Source of the DNA: Diplocloster hominis
GTDB taxonomy: Bacteria > Bacillota > Clostridia > Lachnospirales > Lachnospiraceae
Direction: 5' to 3'
DNA: 64,000 nt
Assembly (NCBI RefSeq): GCF_032380655.1
Contig: NZ_JAWDIY010000013.1
Location: 62,001-126,000 of the forward strand
Shown: in pieces, positions 16,591-25,583 of the stretch
Numbering within the stretch: the first letter of the stretch is position 1
How the letters are laid out: each line of letters begins with the position of its first letter
Made by a program: the position numbers and the translations under genes
The notes under the pieces: model-generated
What the model was told of the DNA's origin: nothing
Database searches by the model: none
Seen by the model: only the letters and a program-made list of their open reading frames with translations

Positions 16591-18861
16591 TTAAAGTCGG
16601 GCCCGACGGATGATCACATCCTGCTGTTCTCTGGTAAGCGTTGTAAAGTAGGCGGAGAAACCACCCAGCCGGACCCGCAGATTCCGATGGGAATCAGGAT
16701 TTTCCTGCGCATCCCGCAGAGTCTCCTCACTGATTCCTGTGACGGTTAAAATGACTCCACCGAGATCCAGGAAGGAACGAATGATTCCTTCCATTCTTTT
16801 TATACCGGCTTGGCCTGCTACTTCATTGGCGTTGATCTGGAGATCGAGAGGGCAGCCGGTGGCGTAAGGCAGCAGATCAGGATGGGTGATCGAATGGATG
16901 ACTGCGGTAGGCCCGCTCAACTTCACACCTAATGCAGGTGAATAGTTGGAACTCAGGGCGTCATGCGCCTTTCTCCCATCGGAGGATGCGCCCACCTGAT
17001 ATCCGTATTTTCCGTAATTTTCAAAGGTTCCGATGGCCAGGTTCAGAAGAAATGGATGATTGGTAACATGCGCCTTCAAACCCCTGAGCGACTGATCTGC
17101 ATCCCTTAAGAGTTGGGCGGCCAGATCGTCCGCATAGGACTCATCGTTGCCAAACTTCGGGGCATGGTTCAACAACAGCTGTCGAAGGTATTCCTGTCCA
17201 TGAAAATCCGTAAAAAGAGCATGTATCAGGTCCTCCATTAAAATCACACCGTCCTCATAGACCAGTTTTTTGACAGCAGCCAGGGAATCCACACAGTTGG
17301 CCAGGCCGGTCAGAACATAACAGTATTCATTATACCTGCAGCCCCCCTCAGTAAGATCGCAGCCCCTCGGGATACAGTCCTCCATCATGGCGGACAAAAG
17401 CGGAGATGGGGAGATACGCGATCTGGCTTTGTAGTAGATAAGCTTGTTGTCCAGAAGTTTTTTCATCTGATATCGCATCTGTTCCAGGAATGCTTGATAA
17501 AATTGCCGGAAATCAAAAAAGGAAAGGGGATCCCCGGTATCGATAGATTCCTGACCTCCCCGGACAAGACTCCTTCCGCGGAAGAATACATATTCCAGCA
17601 GCTGCAGGAGCTCCAGGTTTACCAGAGAAAAGTTGGTTTTACCTGGAACCAGAGTTTCCCAACAGCCATCATTGGAATAACAGCGTGCTTCCTTCAGGGG
17701 TAACCCCATCTCCACTAATCCGGGAATTATGACTTCATCGTTATAGATCGCCGGTTCACTGGATCCTTTCCGCAGGATGTCCGAGATTGTATCAAACAGA
17801 CGGTCTGGTGTATGGCGGTTTAACCGCACGGACATAACAGGGGCGACCACTTCCAGATAGTTCCACCAATTCAGAATACGATAGGTAAGGTCATTGACGG
17901 CATCGTTCCCATGTTCGTCCAGGCCGCCCAGTATCATGTTAGCCAGCCAGTGGTTGGCAGAAATGCCGAAGTTATAGGATTCATCCGTATGGGGATGATA
18001 CAGCATTGAGATCTCCGGCGACCCGCCATCACTCCAGGCCAGATCTGTCATGTGATTTTCCCAATCGGCAGAATTGGTCTGGACCCTCTCACTGAATTTG
18101 GCCAGCCAGCTGCAGATTAGTTCATCGGTCTTTGCGGACGTCAACTGACCACTGCGGATATCCGCCTGATAATAAGGATATAGAAATTGATCTGCCCGGC
18201 CGATCGGGACAAATTCCAGGGTACTCTGCAATGAAATATATACAAACCAAAAGCTTTGCAATGCTTCCTGCAGTGTCTTTGCCGGGTTTTCGGGTACCCT
18301 TGAGCAGATATCTGCAATGTGATGTAATTCATCCCGCCTGTTGGAATCTTCGGCGTCGTCAGCGGCCTGGCGGGCTAAAACGGCGTACCGGCCGGCCAGT
18401 GCGGCTACAGAATCCAGACAGATCAGGACGGCTTCATAAAAAGCCGATTTACGTTCATCCGTTAGATTACGGGCCTGATATTCCCGTACCTCGCGGCGGA
18501 TACCGCAAAGGCCCAAACGCAATACCTTATCATAATCCGGCGGGTGATGTCCCCACACCGAATGTTCATCGAATCCAGACAGTGCTGCCTCTTTCAATTC
18601 CTCAGGGAGAGCATAATGGGTAAAGACCCGGCCAAATCCGATCGAGGACATGTTAGCGATTCCCACGATCAATTCGTCCTCTTTAAGCTCTATGGGCATA
18701 TGTCTGAGTGTATGCGATATGGCAAGGGCTTTGCGGACGATCAGGGGCTTTCGGCATATCTGAGGGTCTGTCAGTATAGTCTCGTTTTCGCCCCACCAGA
18801 CTTTTTTTGTGTGGTATTCCACCTCAAAAAGCCGTTTCTTAATTTTTTCCATACGGTTCAT
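16591..18861 (-). CDS. Glycyl radical enzyme of unassigned subfamily
   Basis: Pyruvate formate-lyase superfamily enzyme of 756 residues, oxygen-sensitive and cytoplasmic. The thiyl-radical Cys is Cys400 in YSNDGCWETL, with Glu402 in the position of the general base of the GCxE diol dehydratase/eliminase group. The glycyl radical site is Gly734 in RLGGFSAYF, 23 residues from the C-terminus, as expected. The middle has typical PFL-domain text (LQEALQSFWFVYISLQ; GRADQFLYPYY). The usual eliminase motif is GCVEP; GCWET differs at two pocket residues, and the protein is shorter than CutC, propanediol dehydratase or HypD (about 790-850). It is therefore probably an eliminase, dehydratase or C-C lyase with a new substrate. 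GGAGGTGAT supports the start at 18861. Confidence 0.88.
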   Translation of the reverse strand: MNRMEKIKKRLFEVEYHTKKVWWGENETILTDPQICRKPLIVRKALAISHTLRHMPIELKEDELIVGIANMSSIGFGRVFTHYALPEELKEAALSGFDEHSVWGHHPPDYDKVLRLGLCGIRREVREYQARNLTDERKSAFYEAVLICLDSVAALAGRYAVLARQAADDAEDSNRRDELHHIADICSRVPENPAKTLQEALQSFWFVYISLQSTLEFVPIGRADQFLYPYYQADIRSGQLTSAKTDELICSWLAKFSERVQTNSADWENHMTDLAWSDGGSPEISMLYHPHTDESYNFGISANHWLANMILGGLDEHGNDAVNDLTYRILNWWNYLEVVAPVMSVRLNRHTPDRLFDTISDILRKGSSEPAIYNDEVIIPGLVEMGLPLKEARCYSNDGCWETLVPGKTNFSLVNLELLQLLEYVFFRGRSLVRGGQESIDTGDPLSFFDFRQFYQAFLEQMRYQMKKLLDNKLIYYKARSRISPSPLLSAMMEDCIPRGCDLTEGGCRYNEYCYVLTGLANCVDSLAAVKKLVYEDGVILMEDLIHALFTDFHGQEYLRQLLLNHAPKFGNDESYADDLAAQLLRDADQSLRGLKAHVTNHPFLLNLAIGTFENYGKYGYQVGASSDGRKAHDALSSNYSPALGVKLSGPTAVIHSITHPDLLPYATGCPLDLQINANEVAGQAGIKRMEGIIRSFLDLGGVILTVTGISEETLRDAQENPDSHRNLRVRLGGFSAYFTTLTREQQDVIIRRARL

Positions 18862-18898
18862 AAAATCACCTCCAGAGATTCATTGATCTGTAAGTTAC

Positions 18899-19840
18899 TT
18901 ACTGGTTACCTCCACCTCCTATACTTACCGGAATACCGGATCCCCCCAGAATCCTGCAGGCTTCCCTGATAGCTGCCTGTGTGGGAAGAGGATGAAAAGC
19001 AAAAGGGTAAGACCTTCCCAGTGCCTTCCATTTGCTGCTGCCGGCCTGATGAAATGGAAGAATATGGATCTCAAGCGGCCGGTATTTTTGAGCCAGCGAC
19101 ATCGTTCCATATAGGTTCTCATAGGTATCGTTGATACCAGGAATCAGCGGTAAACGAAGGATAAAAGGACGGGATAAATCGGCCAGTGTCTGTAAATTAT
19201 GAAGTATCAGCCGGTTGTCTCTGCCCGTCATATCGAGGTGGGCCGCTGAGGACAAAAGCTTCACGTCATATAGGATCAGGTCTGCCAGTGACACGGCCCT
19301 TTGGAATGTCTCCGCTTTGCAATAACCGCAGGTCTCGATGGCGGTATGGATCCGCTCCTCATGGAGAGTCTCAAGAAAGGAGCAGACGAATTCCGGCTGA
19401 TTTAGAGGTTCTCCGCCGGTCAGGGTGACACCTCCCTGGCTGTTTTGATAGAAGGGCAGATCTCTCATGACAAGATCTAACAGTTCTGTCTGTGAAGTCA
19501 GACGGCCACAGGATGTCAAGGCCATAGTACAGCAGACACGGCAGCACAATCCGCAGGAATCGCAGCGTTTTGGATCTATGTGAAGGTGTCCCTGAATCGG
19601 GGTGATCGCATGCTTGGGACAGATGCGTACACAACTGTGGCAATGAATGCATTGTTCTTCATAATATAATATTTCTGTCCGGCAATGCTGACTTTCCGGA
19701 TTCTGACACCAACGGCAACGAAGAGGGCACCCTTTGAAGAACACATTCGTTCTGATCCCAGGGCCATCATGCACGGAAAAACGCTGGACGTCGAAAATCA
19801 GCGCATGTTCGGGTGAAACTTTTTTCAATTTAGGTTGCAT
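18899..19840 (-). CDS. Glycyl radical enzyme activating enzyme (radical SAM)
   Basis: Radical SAM activase of 313 residues that would install the glycyl radical on the adjacent enzyme using S-adenosylmethionine. The SAM-cluster motif is Cys38-x3-Cys42-x2-Cys45 (GCPLRCRWC), preceded by DGPGIRT. Two extra ferredoxin-type clusters follow: Cys64/67/70/74 and Cys93/96/99/103. This three-cluster layout is typical of activases for glycyl radical eliminases and not of PflA itself. TLTGGEPLNQPEF is the GGE motif. The start overlaps the AraC gene by 11 bp with GGAGGT inside that gene. Activase before enzyme in the transcript is a little unusual, as the enzyme often comes first. Confidence 0.93.
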   Translation of the reverse strand: MQPKLKKVSPEHALIFDVQRFSVHDGPGIRTNVFFKGCPLRCRWCQNPESQHCRTEILYYEEQCIHCHSCVRICPKHAITPIQGHLHIDPKRCDSCGLCCRVCCTMALTSCGRLTSQTELLDLVMRDLPFYQNSQGGVTLTGGEPLNQPEFVCSFLETLHEERIHTAIETCGYCKAETFQRAVSLADLILYDVKLLSSAAHLDMTGRDNRLILHNLQTLADLSRPFILRLPLIPGINDTYENLYGTMSLAQKYRPLEIHILPFHQAGSSKWKALGRSYPFAFHPLPTQAAIREACRILGGSGIPVSIGGGGNQ

Positions 19841-21074
19841 CAGTGGTACCTCCCTGTGTCACAACCATCTCAGAAAAAACTAAGCGGTATTCTTTCGGGG
19901 TAACGCCTACGGTTTTTTTAAAGATCCGGCAAAAATAGCCGGGATCTTTATAACCTACCGCATAACAGATATCCTTAATAGACAGCTCATTTGCCTGCAG
20001 CATTTCTTTCGCCTTGTCCAGGCGGACATCGGTCAGATAATTGACGAAGTTGACGCCGGTAAACTGCTTGAACAGTTTGCTGAAATAATAGGGACTGATA
20101 TGAGCGGTCCGGGCTACGGTCTTAAGAGTCAGTGGTTCTGCATAGTGCTCTTTGATATATTCTCTGGCCAGCGCGATGGAATCATCTGAGGTCGAAGCAT
20201 GCTGCTTTAAAATTGTGATATCCCCCAGTAAATATTTTTTGCACAGATCGCGCAGTTTTTCCGGGTCCCGCACTGTGAGTATTGGGAAACGGTTCCTGCT
20301 GATATGGCCGGAGAATGTGCGGGCAGGCTCAGTGACCTGATACTTGAGAAACAGGCATACCGTGAGAAGTTCAATCATGGCGGCCTGGACCGGAAGCGGA
20401 TCCGAACCGGATTGCAGGCGGTACCAGTCGAAGATCGCATCGAATTCCTCAAAGCACCTCTGGGTATCCATTCGTACAAATGCCTGGTACAATTGCTGTT
20501 CTGTGAATAGAGGATATTCCTGTACGGAGGAAGGTTGAATGTTTTTATTTTGATATTGTATGACCGGGGTATTTAAATCTGTTCCCAGGAGAGCTTCCTT
20601 CGCATGTTCATAAGCCAGGTTTATGTCATCCTTAAGGGTACACAGGCCGCTGATACCGATCAGGAGTTGATAGCCCAATTCATATGCCTGAGAGGCAATC
20701 GCAGCAGCAGTCTTATGTATGGATGAGAGGTCAGGATCTGAAGAAGGGATGTAAGTTACAAACTGACCGTTGGATTTTCTTATAATGGCGCAATCATGGG
20801 CAGCAGTAATGGCTGACAAGAGCCGGGTGAAATTTTCACTTGAACAGGAATGTTCATTGTTAGCAGCAGCTTTCGTCAGTTCAAACTTTATAAGCAATAC
20901 GTAACCTTTATCTGGCCAGGATAATAAAGATTCACAGGCCCGCACCAATTCTCTGGTATCTATTTCATACAGACAGGAAGAAATCAGAATATTTTTTAGA
21001 AACTGAGTGATCTCTTTTCCCGATCGATGGCCGGATGCAGTTGTTTGTACGGTTGAATAGGTACCTTTTTCCAT
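19830..21074 (-). CDS. AraC-family regulator of the glycyl-radical operon
   Basis: Regulator of 414 residues with the AraC DNA-binding domain at the C-terminus (about 305-400: LTLKTVARTAHISPYYFSKL, then KDICYAVGYKDPGYFCRIFK). The N-terminal 250 residues lack a receiver Asp or a cupin motif; text such as LIGISGLCTLKDDINLAYEHAKEAL matches the degenerate GGDEF-like linker of YesN proteins. It seems to be a YesN-type protein that has lost its receiver and may sense a ligand directly. It is first in the leftward operon and divergent from the ABC importer across 470 AT-rich bases, so it most likely controls both. The start has AAGGAGGA upstream. Confidence 0.88.
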   Translation of the reverse strand: MEKGTYSTVQTTASGHRSGKEITQFLKNILISSCLYEIDTRELVRACESLLSWPDKGYVLLIKFELTKAAANNEHSCSSENFTRLLSAITAAHDCAIIRKSNGQFVTYIPSSDPDLSSIHKTAAAIASQAYELGYQLLIGISGLCTLKDDINLAYEHAKEALLGTDLNTPVIQYQNKNIQPSSVQEYPLFTEQQLYQAFVRMDTQRCFEEFDAIFDWYRLQSGSDPLPVQAAMIELLTVCLFLKYQVTEPARTFSGHISRNRFPILTVRDPEKLRDLCKKYLLGDITILKQHASTSDDSIALAREYIKEHYAEPLTLKTVARTAHISPYYFSKLFKQFTGVNFVNYLTDVRLDKAKEMLQANELSIKDICYAVGYKDPGYFCRIFKKTVGVTPKEYRLVFSEMVVTQGGTTDAT

Positions 21075-21541
21075 GGTGTCCTCCTTGTCATCAGGCTTAA
21101 ATTATTCAATGTGTCTGGAAAGAAGAAATATAATTTTATTATTTGAAATAAAAAATCATTTTCTATTTTTATAAAGATATCTGAACGAGTTGCGATATGG
21201 TATATTCATAAAAATTAAAGCGTTGAACTGCTGTAAATGCATTTTTAAACAAATTCATTATATGCATAATAGACAATATAAGTAAATATATAAAAGGAAA
21301 TTTCTATAAATAAAACAAAAAGAAAATAAAATAAACCTAAAAAGTTGTACAATATATCTTAAATTATTTTAAAAAATTGGACTATTTTGTCATAAATGTA
21401 TGAAAATGGCAAAAAAATCCATGGTAATGGTAAAAATGATGATATATAATTTAAAAAATGGATCTGCAACATAGAATTTAATTTCAAAAATTGAAATTAG
21501 AACTTTAATAAAAAATAAATATGCACAGTGAGGAGGCTTTT
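21075..21541. promoter_or_regulatory. Divergent AT-rich control region of the glycyl-radical island
   Basis: About 470 bases with no gene, rich in A and T. Visible signals: a TATAAT -10 candidate at 21445-21450 for the importer; a weaker TTGGAC-16-TATGAA pair at 21377-21404; an inverted repeat AATTTCAA-AAA-TTGAAATT at 21480-21498, just before the importer ribosome site (GAGGAGG, 21530-21536). The repeat could be a regulator site. No riboswitch fold was recognised by eye. Confidence 0.5.
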
Positions 21542-23065
21542 ATGGAAGATTACATTTTAGAGATGCGGGATATCGTCAAAGAGTTTTCCGGTGTAAAAGC
21601 GCTGGATCATGTGAACTTTCGCGTAAGGCGGGGCGAGATCCATGCTCTTGTAGGAGAAAACGGTGCGGGAAAGTCCACACTGATGAAAATCTTAAGCGGC
21701 GTCTACTACAGAGGAACCTATAAAGGTCAGCTGATTGTGAATGGGAAGGAACAGCATTTCAGTACCATAAAGGATGCCGAGAACTGTGGGATTGCGATTA
21801 TTCATCAGGAATTGAACATGGTGAAAACTATGAATATCTGTGAAAATCTGTTCCTGGGCAGTGAACATATCTCTCATGGGAGGATCAAATGGAGTGAGCA
21901 GTATAAAATCGCAGGAGAATTGTTGAAGGAAGTGAAACTGGACATATCTCCCACAACGCTGGTTCAGGAATTGGGAGTGGGGAAACAACAGCTGATCGAG
22001 ATTGCCAAAGCCCTTCATAAAAAGGCGGAAATACTTATACTGGATGAACCGACCTCAGCCCTGTCCGAGAAGAACACACAAGATCTGCTGGATCTGCTGA
22101 AAGAACTGAAAGCCAAGGGAGTGACCTGTATCTACATATCCCATAAGTTAAAAGAGGTTTTTTCTATAGCAGATACCGTGACGATCCTGAGGGATGGCCA
22201 GACGATCTGTTCAGCACCGATCTTCGAATATGATGAGGCTAAGATGATTTATCACATGGTCGGGCGTGAACTCACCCAAAGATTTCCGAAAAAACAACGG
22301 GAACCGGGTGATGTGGTACTGGAAATTTCAGATTGGTGTGTACAGGATCCGGATAATCCGGAGAGATACCTGATCGACCATGTCAGCCTGAAGGCAAGGA
22401 AGGGGGAAATCTTAGGAATCGCCGGACTTGTGGGAGCGGGACGAACGGAGTTTGCCATGAGCCTGTTCGGGGCTTTTGCGGTCAAAGGTACCGGCATCAT
22501 ACGGATCGGAGACAAAGAAGTGAAAATAAGCCGGCCGTCGGATGCCATCAGAGAAGGATTCAGCTATTTGTCAGAAGATAGAAAAAGATATGGCCTGGTG
22601 CTGATCAACGATCTAAAGACGAATATGACACTAGCGGCGCTGAAGACCGTCAGCAGATTCGGAGTGATCAATAACGCAAAGGAGATCTATGAGACCAATC
22701 GGTATAAAAAGGAACTGCGGATCAAGGCAGCATCCATGGCACAAAAGGCAGGAAGCTTAAGTGGCGGCAACCAGCAGAAAGTGGTATTGGCAAAATGGCT
22801 GCTGACACAGCCACAGATACTGATCCTGGACGAACCTACCAAAGGGATCGATGTAGGGGCCAAGTTTGAGATCTATGAAATTATGAATAAACTGGTGGAG
22901 CAGGGAGTGTGTGTCATCCTTATTTCCTCAGAATTGCCCGAGGTGATGGGAATGAGCGACCGGATCTATGTAATGAGTCAGGGCAGAATCACTGGTGAAC
23001 TGGATAGCCGGGAAGCGACACAGGAAAAGATATTGACCCTGGCCGCAGGGAGGCAGGACTTATGA
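21542..23065 (+). CDS. Sugar ABC transporter ATP-binding protein (XylG/MglA type)
   Basis: Duplicated ATPase of 507 residues that powers sugar import. The first half has GENGAGKST (Walker A), LGVGKQQL (signature) and LILDEPTSAL (Walker B). The second half has the naturally degenerate GLVGAGRTE, then LSGGNQQKVVLAKWL and LILDEPTKGIDVGAK. The phrase YRGTYKGQLIVNGK resembles XylG and multiple-monosaccharide (GguA/MmsA-type) ATPases more than RbsA. ATG 21542 follows GAGGAGG by five bases; the in-frame ATG at 21521 lacks a site. The gene overlaps the permease by 4 bp (ATGA). The sugar is presumably the feedstock of the divergent glycyl-radical pathway. Confidence 0.93.
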   Translation: MEDYILEMRDIVKEFSGVKALDHVNFRVRRGEIHALVGENGAGKSTLMKILSGVYYRGTYKGQLIVNGKEQHFSTIKDAENCGIAIIHQELNMVKTMNICENLFLGSEHISHGRIKWSEQYKIAGELLKEVKLDISPTTLVQELGVGKQQLIEIAKALHKKAEILILDEPTSALSEKNTQDLLDLLKELKAKGVTCIYISHKLKEVFSIADTVTILRDGQTICSAPIFEYDEAKMIYHMVGRELTQRFPKKQREPGDVVLEISDWCVQDPDNPERYLIDHVSLKARKGEILGIAGLVGAGRTEFAMSLFGAFAVKGTGIIRIGDKEVKISRPSDAIREGFSYLSEDRKRYGLVLINDLKTNMTLAALKTVSRFGVINNAKEIYETNRYKKELRIKAASMAQKAGSLSGGNQQKVVLAKWLLTQPQILILDEPTKGIDVGAKFEIYEIMNKLVEQGVCVILISSELPEVMGMSDRIYVMSQGRITGELDSREATQEKILTLAAGRQDL

Positions 23066-24237
23066 GAAAAGTGAAAGAGTATTTCAGGATAATTACAAAA
23101 AATAATATCACAAAATTTATGATCATCATTGAAATGCTGGTCATATTTATCGTGTTCCAGGTTCTGACCAATGGACTTTTTATGTCCAGCCGGAATCTTT
23201 CGAATCTGTTGGTACAAAGCTGCACGTATTCCCTTCTGGGTATCGGGATGACACTGATTATGGTTGCCGGACATATCGATCTGTCCGTGGGTTCGGTCGT
23301 GGGGTTCCTGGGAGCATTTGCCGCGATGTTGGAAGTTAAGCTTCAATGGCCTGCGATCGCAGTGATTTTAGCCACGATTGTCATGGGAATACTAATCTAC
23401 TGCTGGCAGGGGTATTGGGTTGCATACCGGCATATACCGGCATTTATCGTTACCCTGTCCGGACAATTACTGTTCAAGGGCGGGACTTTGTGGATCACGA
23501 ACGGGGCATCGATCGGTCCTATGAGTGAAGGATTTTCAAAAATGGGGCGGGATGTGCTGCCACAGCTCTTTTTCAAAGATGCGGCCTGGAACGACGCAAG
23601 TATTCTGTTTGCGTTACTGTTGGGCATAGTATATCTGGTTACTGTGCTGAATCAGAGGAAGGCAAATATAAAATTCCAGCTGGAAGTTCCTCCGGCCAGG
23701 AATGTGGTTCTTAAAACTATCCTGGTCTTTCTAATGATCGGCATTTTGACCTATATCCTGGTTTCCTACAAAGGAATTCCATATGCGGTCATCCTGCTGA
23801 TCCTGATGGCGGCGCTGTTTTTCTTCCTGTCACAGAATACCCGTTTCGGACGGAATGTATACGCGATCGGAGGGAATAAGGATGCAGCCAAACTGTCCGG
23901 TGTCAATATAGAAAAGACAAATATGATGATTTTCATTGCCATGGGTTTTATTGCCTCGCTGGCCAGTATTACCTTCCTGGGCAGAGTGGGACAGGCCACT
24001 GCTGTCGCCGGCACGAACTTTGAATTCAGTGCCATTACCGGCTGTATCGTCGGCGGGACCAGTACACTGGGGGGCGTTGGAACCATACCCGGGGCGGTGA
24101 TCGGAACGATCCTGATGGCGGGGATCGATAATGGCATGAGCCTTATGAACCTTCCCGCCACCTCGCAATATATTGTAAAAGCTCTGGTTTTACTCTTTGC
24201 TGTAGCCGTGGATGTGGCCAGCAAGCGGGAGAAATAG
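23062..24237 (+). CDS. Sugar ABC transporter permease (XylH/GguB type)
   Basis: Membrane protein of 391 residues from the branched permease family (BPD_transp_2), with roughly ten or more hydrophobic segments. The 390-residue length and the extra segment in the middle match XylH/GguB rather than the shorter RbsC (about 320). Conserved loops are GHIDLSVGSVVGFLGA, RNVYAIGGNKDAAKLSGV and GGTSTLGGVGTIPGAVIG. It overlaps the ATPase gene by 4 bp, consistent with coupled translation, and likely forms a homodimer with it. Confidence 0.92.
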   Translation: MRKVKEYFRIITKNNITKFMIIIEMLVIFIVFQVLTNGLFMSSRNLSNLLVQSCTYSLLGIGMTLIMVAGHIDLSVGSVVGFLGAFAAMLEVKLQWPAIAVILATIVMGILIYCWQGYWVAYRHIPAFIVTLSGQLLFKGGTLWITNGASIGPMSEGFSKMGRDVLPQLFFKDAAWNDASILFALLLGIVYLVTVLNQRKANIKFQLEVPPARNVVLKTILVFLMIGILTYILVSYKGIPYAVILLILMAALFFFLSQNTRFGRNVYAIGGNKDAAKLSGVNIEKTNMMIFIAMGFIASLASITFLGRVGQATAVAGTNFEFSAITGCIVGGTSTLGGVGTIPGAVIGTILMAGIDNGMSLMNLPATSQYIVKALVLLFAVAVDVASKREK

Positions 24238-24320
24238 GGGGGCGTTTCTTCAGATAATTATGCCGTACCGGCAGATTATAAATTGCAACGCGACAAATAA
24301 TCAACAGAGGAGGAAATGAA

Positions 24321-25484
24321 ATGAGAAAGAATCTCAAGAAAAGTTTGGCCCTGCTGCTGGGACTGACACTGCTGACAGGTTTGAGCGCATGTGGAGATAC
24401 TGCGGAAAAAGAGGCGTCGGCGGCTTCAACGCCGGCCGCTTCGCCCGTGCCTGCCACACCCGGATCAGCTGCAGCGGATGATTCACAGCAGACAGACAAA
24501 TCCATCAGCGCAGAAGGCTCCACAGGACAGATTGACGGTAACGGTATTACCATAGGCTGGTCCGTACCGACTGCGCAGGAGGAGATCTGGGTCAAGGACA
24601 CGGCAAATGTAGAGAAGTATGCCAGGGATGCCGGTTGTGAGATTATCACCCAGCAGGCAAACCTGGACGTAGATCGTCAGATCTCCCAGATCCAGAATCT
24701 GATCACCCAGGGTATCGATGTTCTGATCGTGGGCCCTGTGGACAACAGTTCCCTCGGCCCCGTGCTGACAGAGGTTCATGAGGCAGGGATACCGGTCGTG
24801 GCATTCGTCCGAAATGCTCTGAACTGCCCGCTGGATGCTATGATCACTTATGATTTCTTCGAAATGACAGAAGCGAACTCTGCCTACGCAGTGGAGAAAA
24901 AACCTACCGGAAATTATGTCATCGTGGGTGGGGATCTTGCCCAGGCTCCGGATACGAATGAACTGCAGGACGGAATGCTCAGCCATGTCACACCGCTGGT
25001 TGAAAAAGGAGACATTGAGATCGTCCTGGAACAAAATGTTGTTGGCTGGAAGGCGGAAACCGCAATGGCTATGGTGGAAAATGCCCTGGCCATGACGGAC
25101 AATGATCTCAGTGCCGTCCTGTGTGCCAACGATGGTATGGCATACGGGGTTGTTCAGGCCCTGGAGGATGCAGGTTTGGATAAACAAGTCGTGGTAACCG
25201 GCCACGACGGGGAACTAAAAGCCCTTCAGCTGATCGCCCAGGGGAAAATGTCAGCAACCGCTTTTAAGAGCAGTGACATGTTTTGCTCCCAGGCGGTAGA
25301 GATCGCCATCAAGCTGGCCAAAGGGGAAACACTGGACCCGGACTATACATTTAATAATGGTTACATGGATGTCCCCTCCTTCAAGGCACCTTTTCTGACG
25401 GTCACCACGGAAAACATCGATGAACTTATTATTGACGGAGGTTTCTATACCAAGGATGAGATATACGCAGAGATAGCGGAATAA
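24321..25484 (+). CDS. Sugar-binding lipoprotein of the XylFGH-type importer
   Basis: Binding protein of 387 residues. A lipoprotein signal with LSACGD is followed by an Ala/Ser/Pro linker, then a periplasmic-binding-protein-like fold of the ribose/xylose (Peripla_BP_4) class: NGITIGWSVPTAQEEIW, DVDRQISQIQNLITQGIDVLIVGP, NDGMAYGVVQAL and VVVTGHDGELKALQLI. It lies last in the operon (84-base gap) and is followed by a strong terminator. Ligand contacts cannot be assigned, but the class binds monosaccharides or small polyols rather than oligosaccharides. Confidence 0.93.
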   Translation: MRKNLKKSLALLLGLTLLTGLSACGDTAEKEASAASTPAASPVPATPGSAAADDSQQTDKSISAEGSTGQIDGNGITIGWSVPTAQEEIWVKDTANVEKYARDAGCEIITQQANLDVDRQISQIQNLITQGIDVLIVGPVDNSSLGPVLTEVHEAGIPVVAFVRNALNCPLDAMITYDFFEMTEANSAYAVEKKPTGNYVIVGGDLAQAPDTNELQDGMLSHVTPLVEKGDIEIVLEQNVVGWKAETAMAMVENALAMTDNDLSAVLCANDGMAYGVVQALEDAGLDKQVVVTGHDGELKALQLIAQGKMSATAFKSSDMFCSQAVEIAIKLAKGETLDPDYTFNNGYMDVPSFKAPFLTVTTENIDELIIDGGFYTKDEIYAEIAE

Positions 25485-25513
25485 ACGAAGCGTAACCACT
25501 GCTATTTATATGG

Positions 25514-25566
25514 AAAAGGCCACTGAACCAGGAATACATGATACGTTCCCGGTTCAGTGGCCTTTT
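25514..25566. terminator. Bidirectional terminator, 16-bp perfect stem
   Basis: AAAAGGCCACTGAACC (25514-25529) pairs perfectly with GGTTCAGTGGCCTTTT (25551-25566), and the flanks supply T-tracts on both strands. It closes both the importer operon (+) and the DUF4474 gene (-). Confidence 0.9.
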
Positions 25567-25583
25567 CAGATGCGTTAAATTGA

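Noticed and set aside
11037..21074. Bacterial microcompartment (choline, propanediol or similar) locus
   Set aside because: No shell proteins, no encapsulation-peptide extensions on the enzymes and no phosphotransacylase or alcohol dehydrogenase in the cluster.
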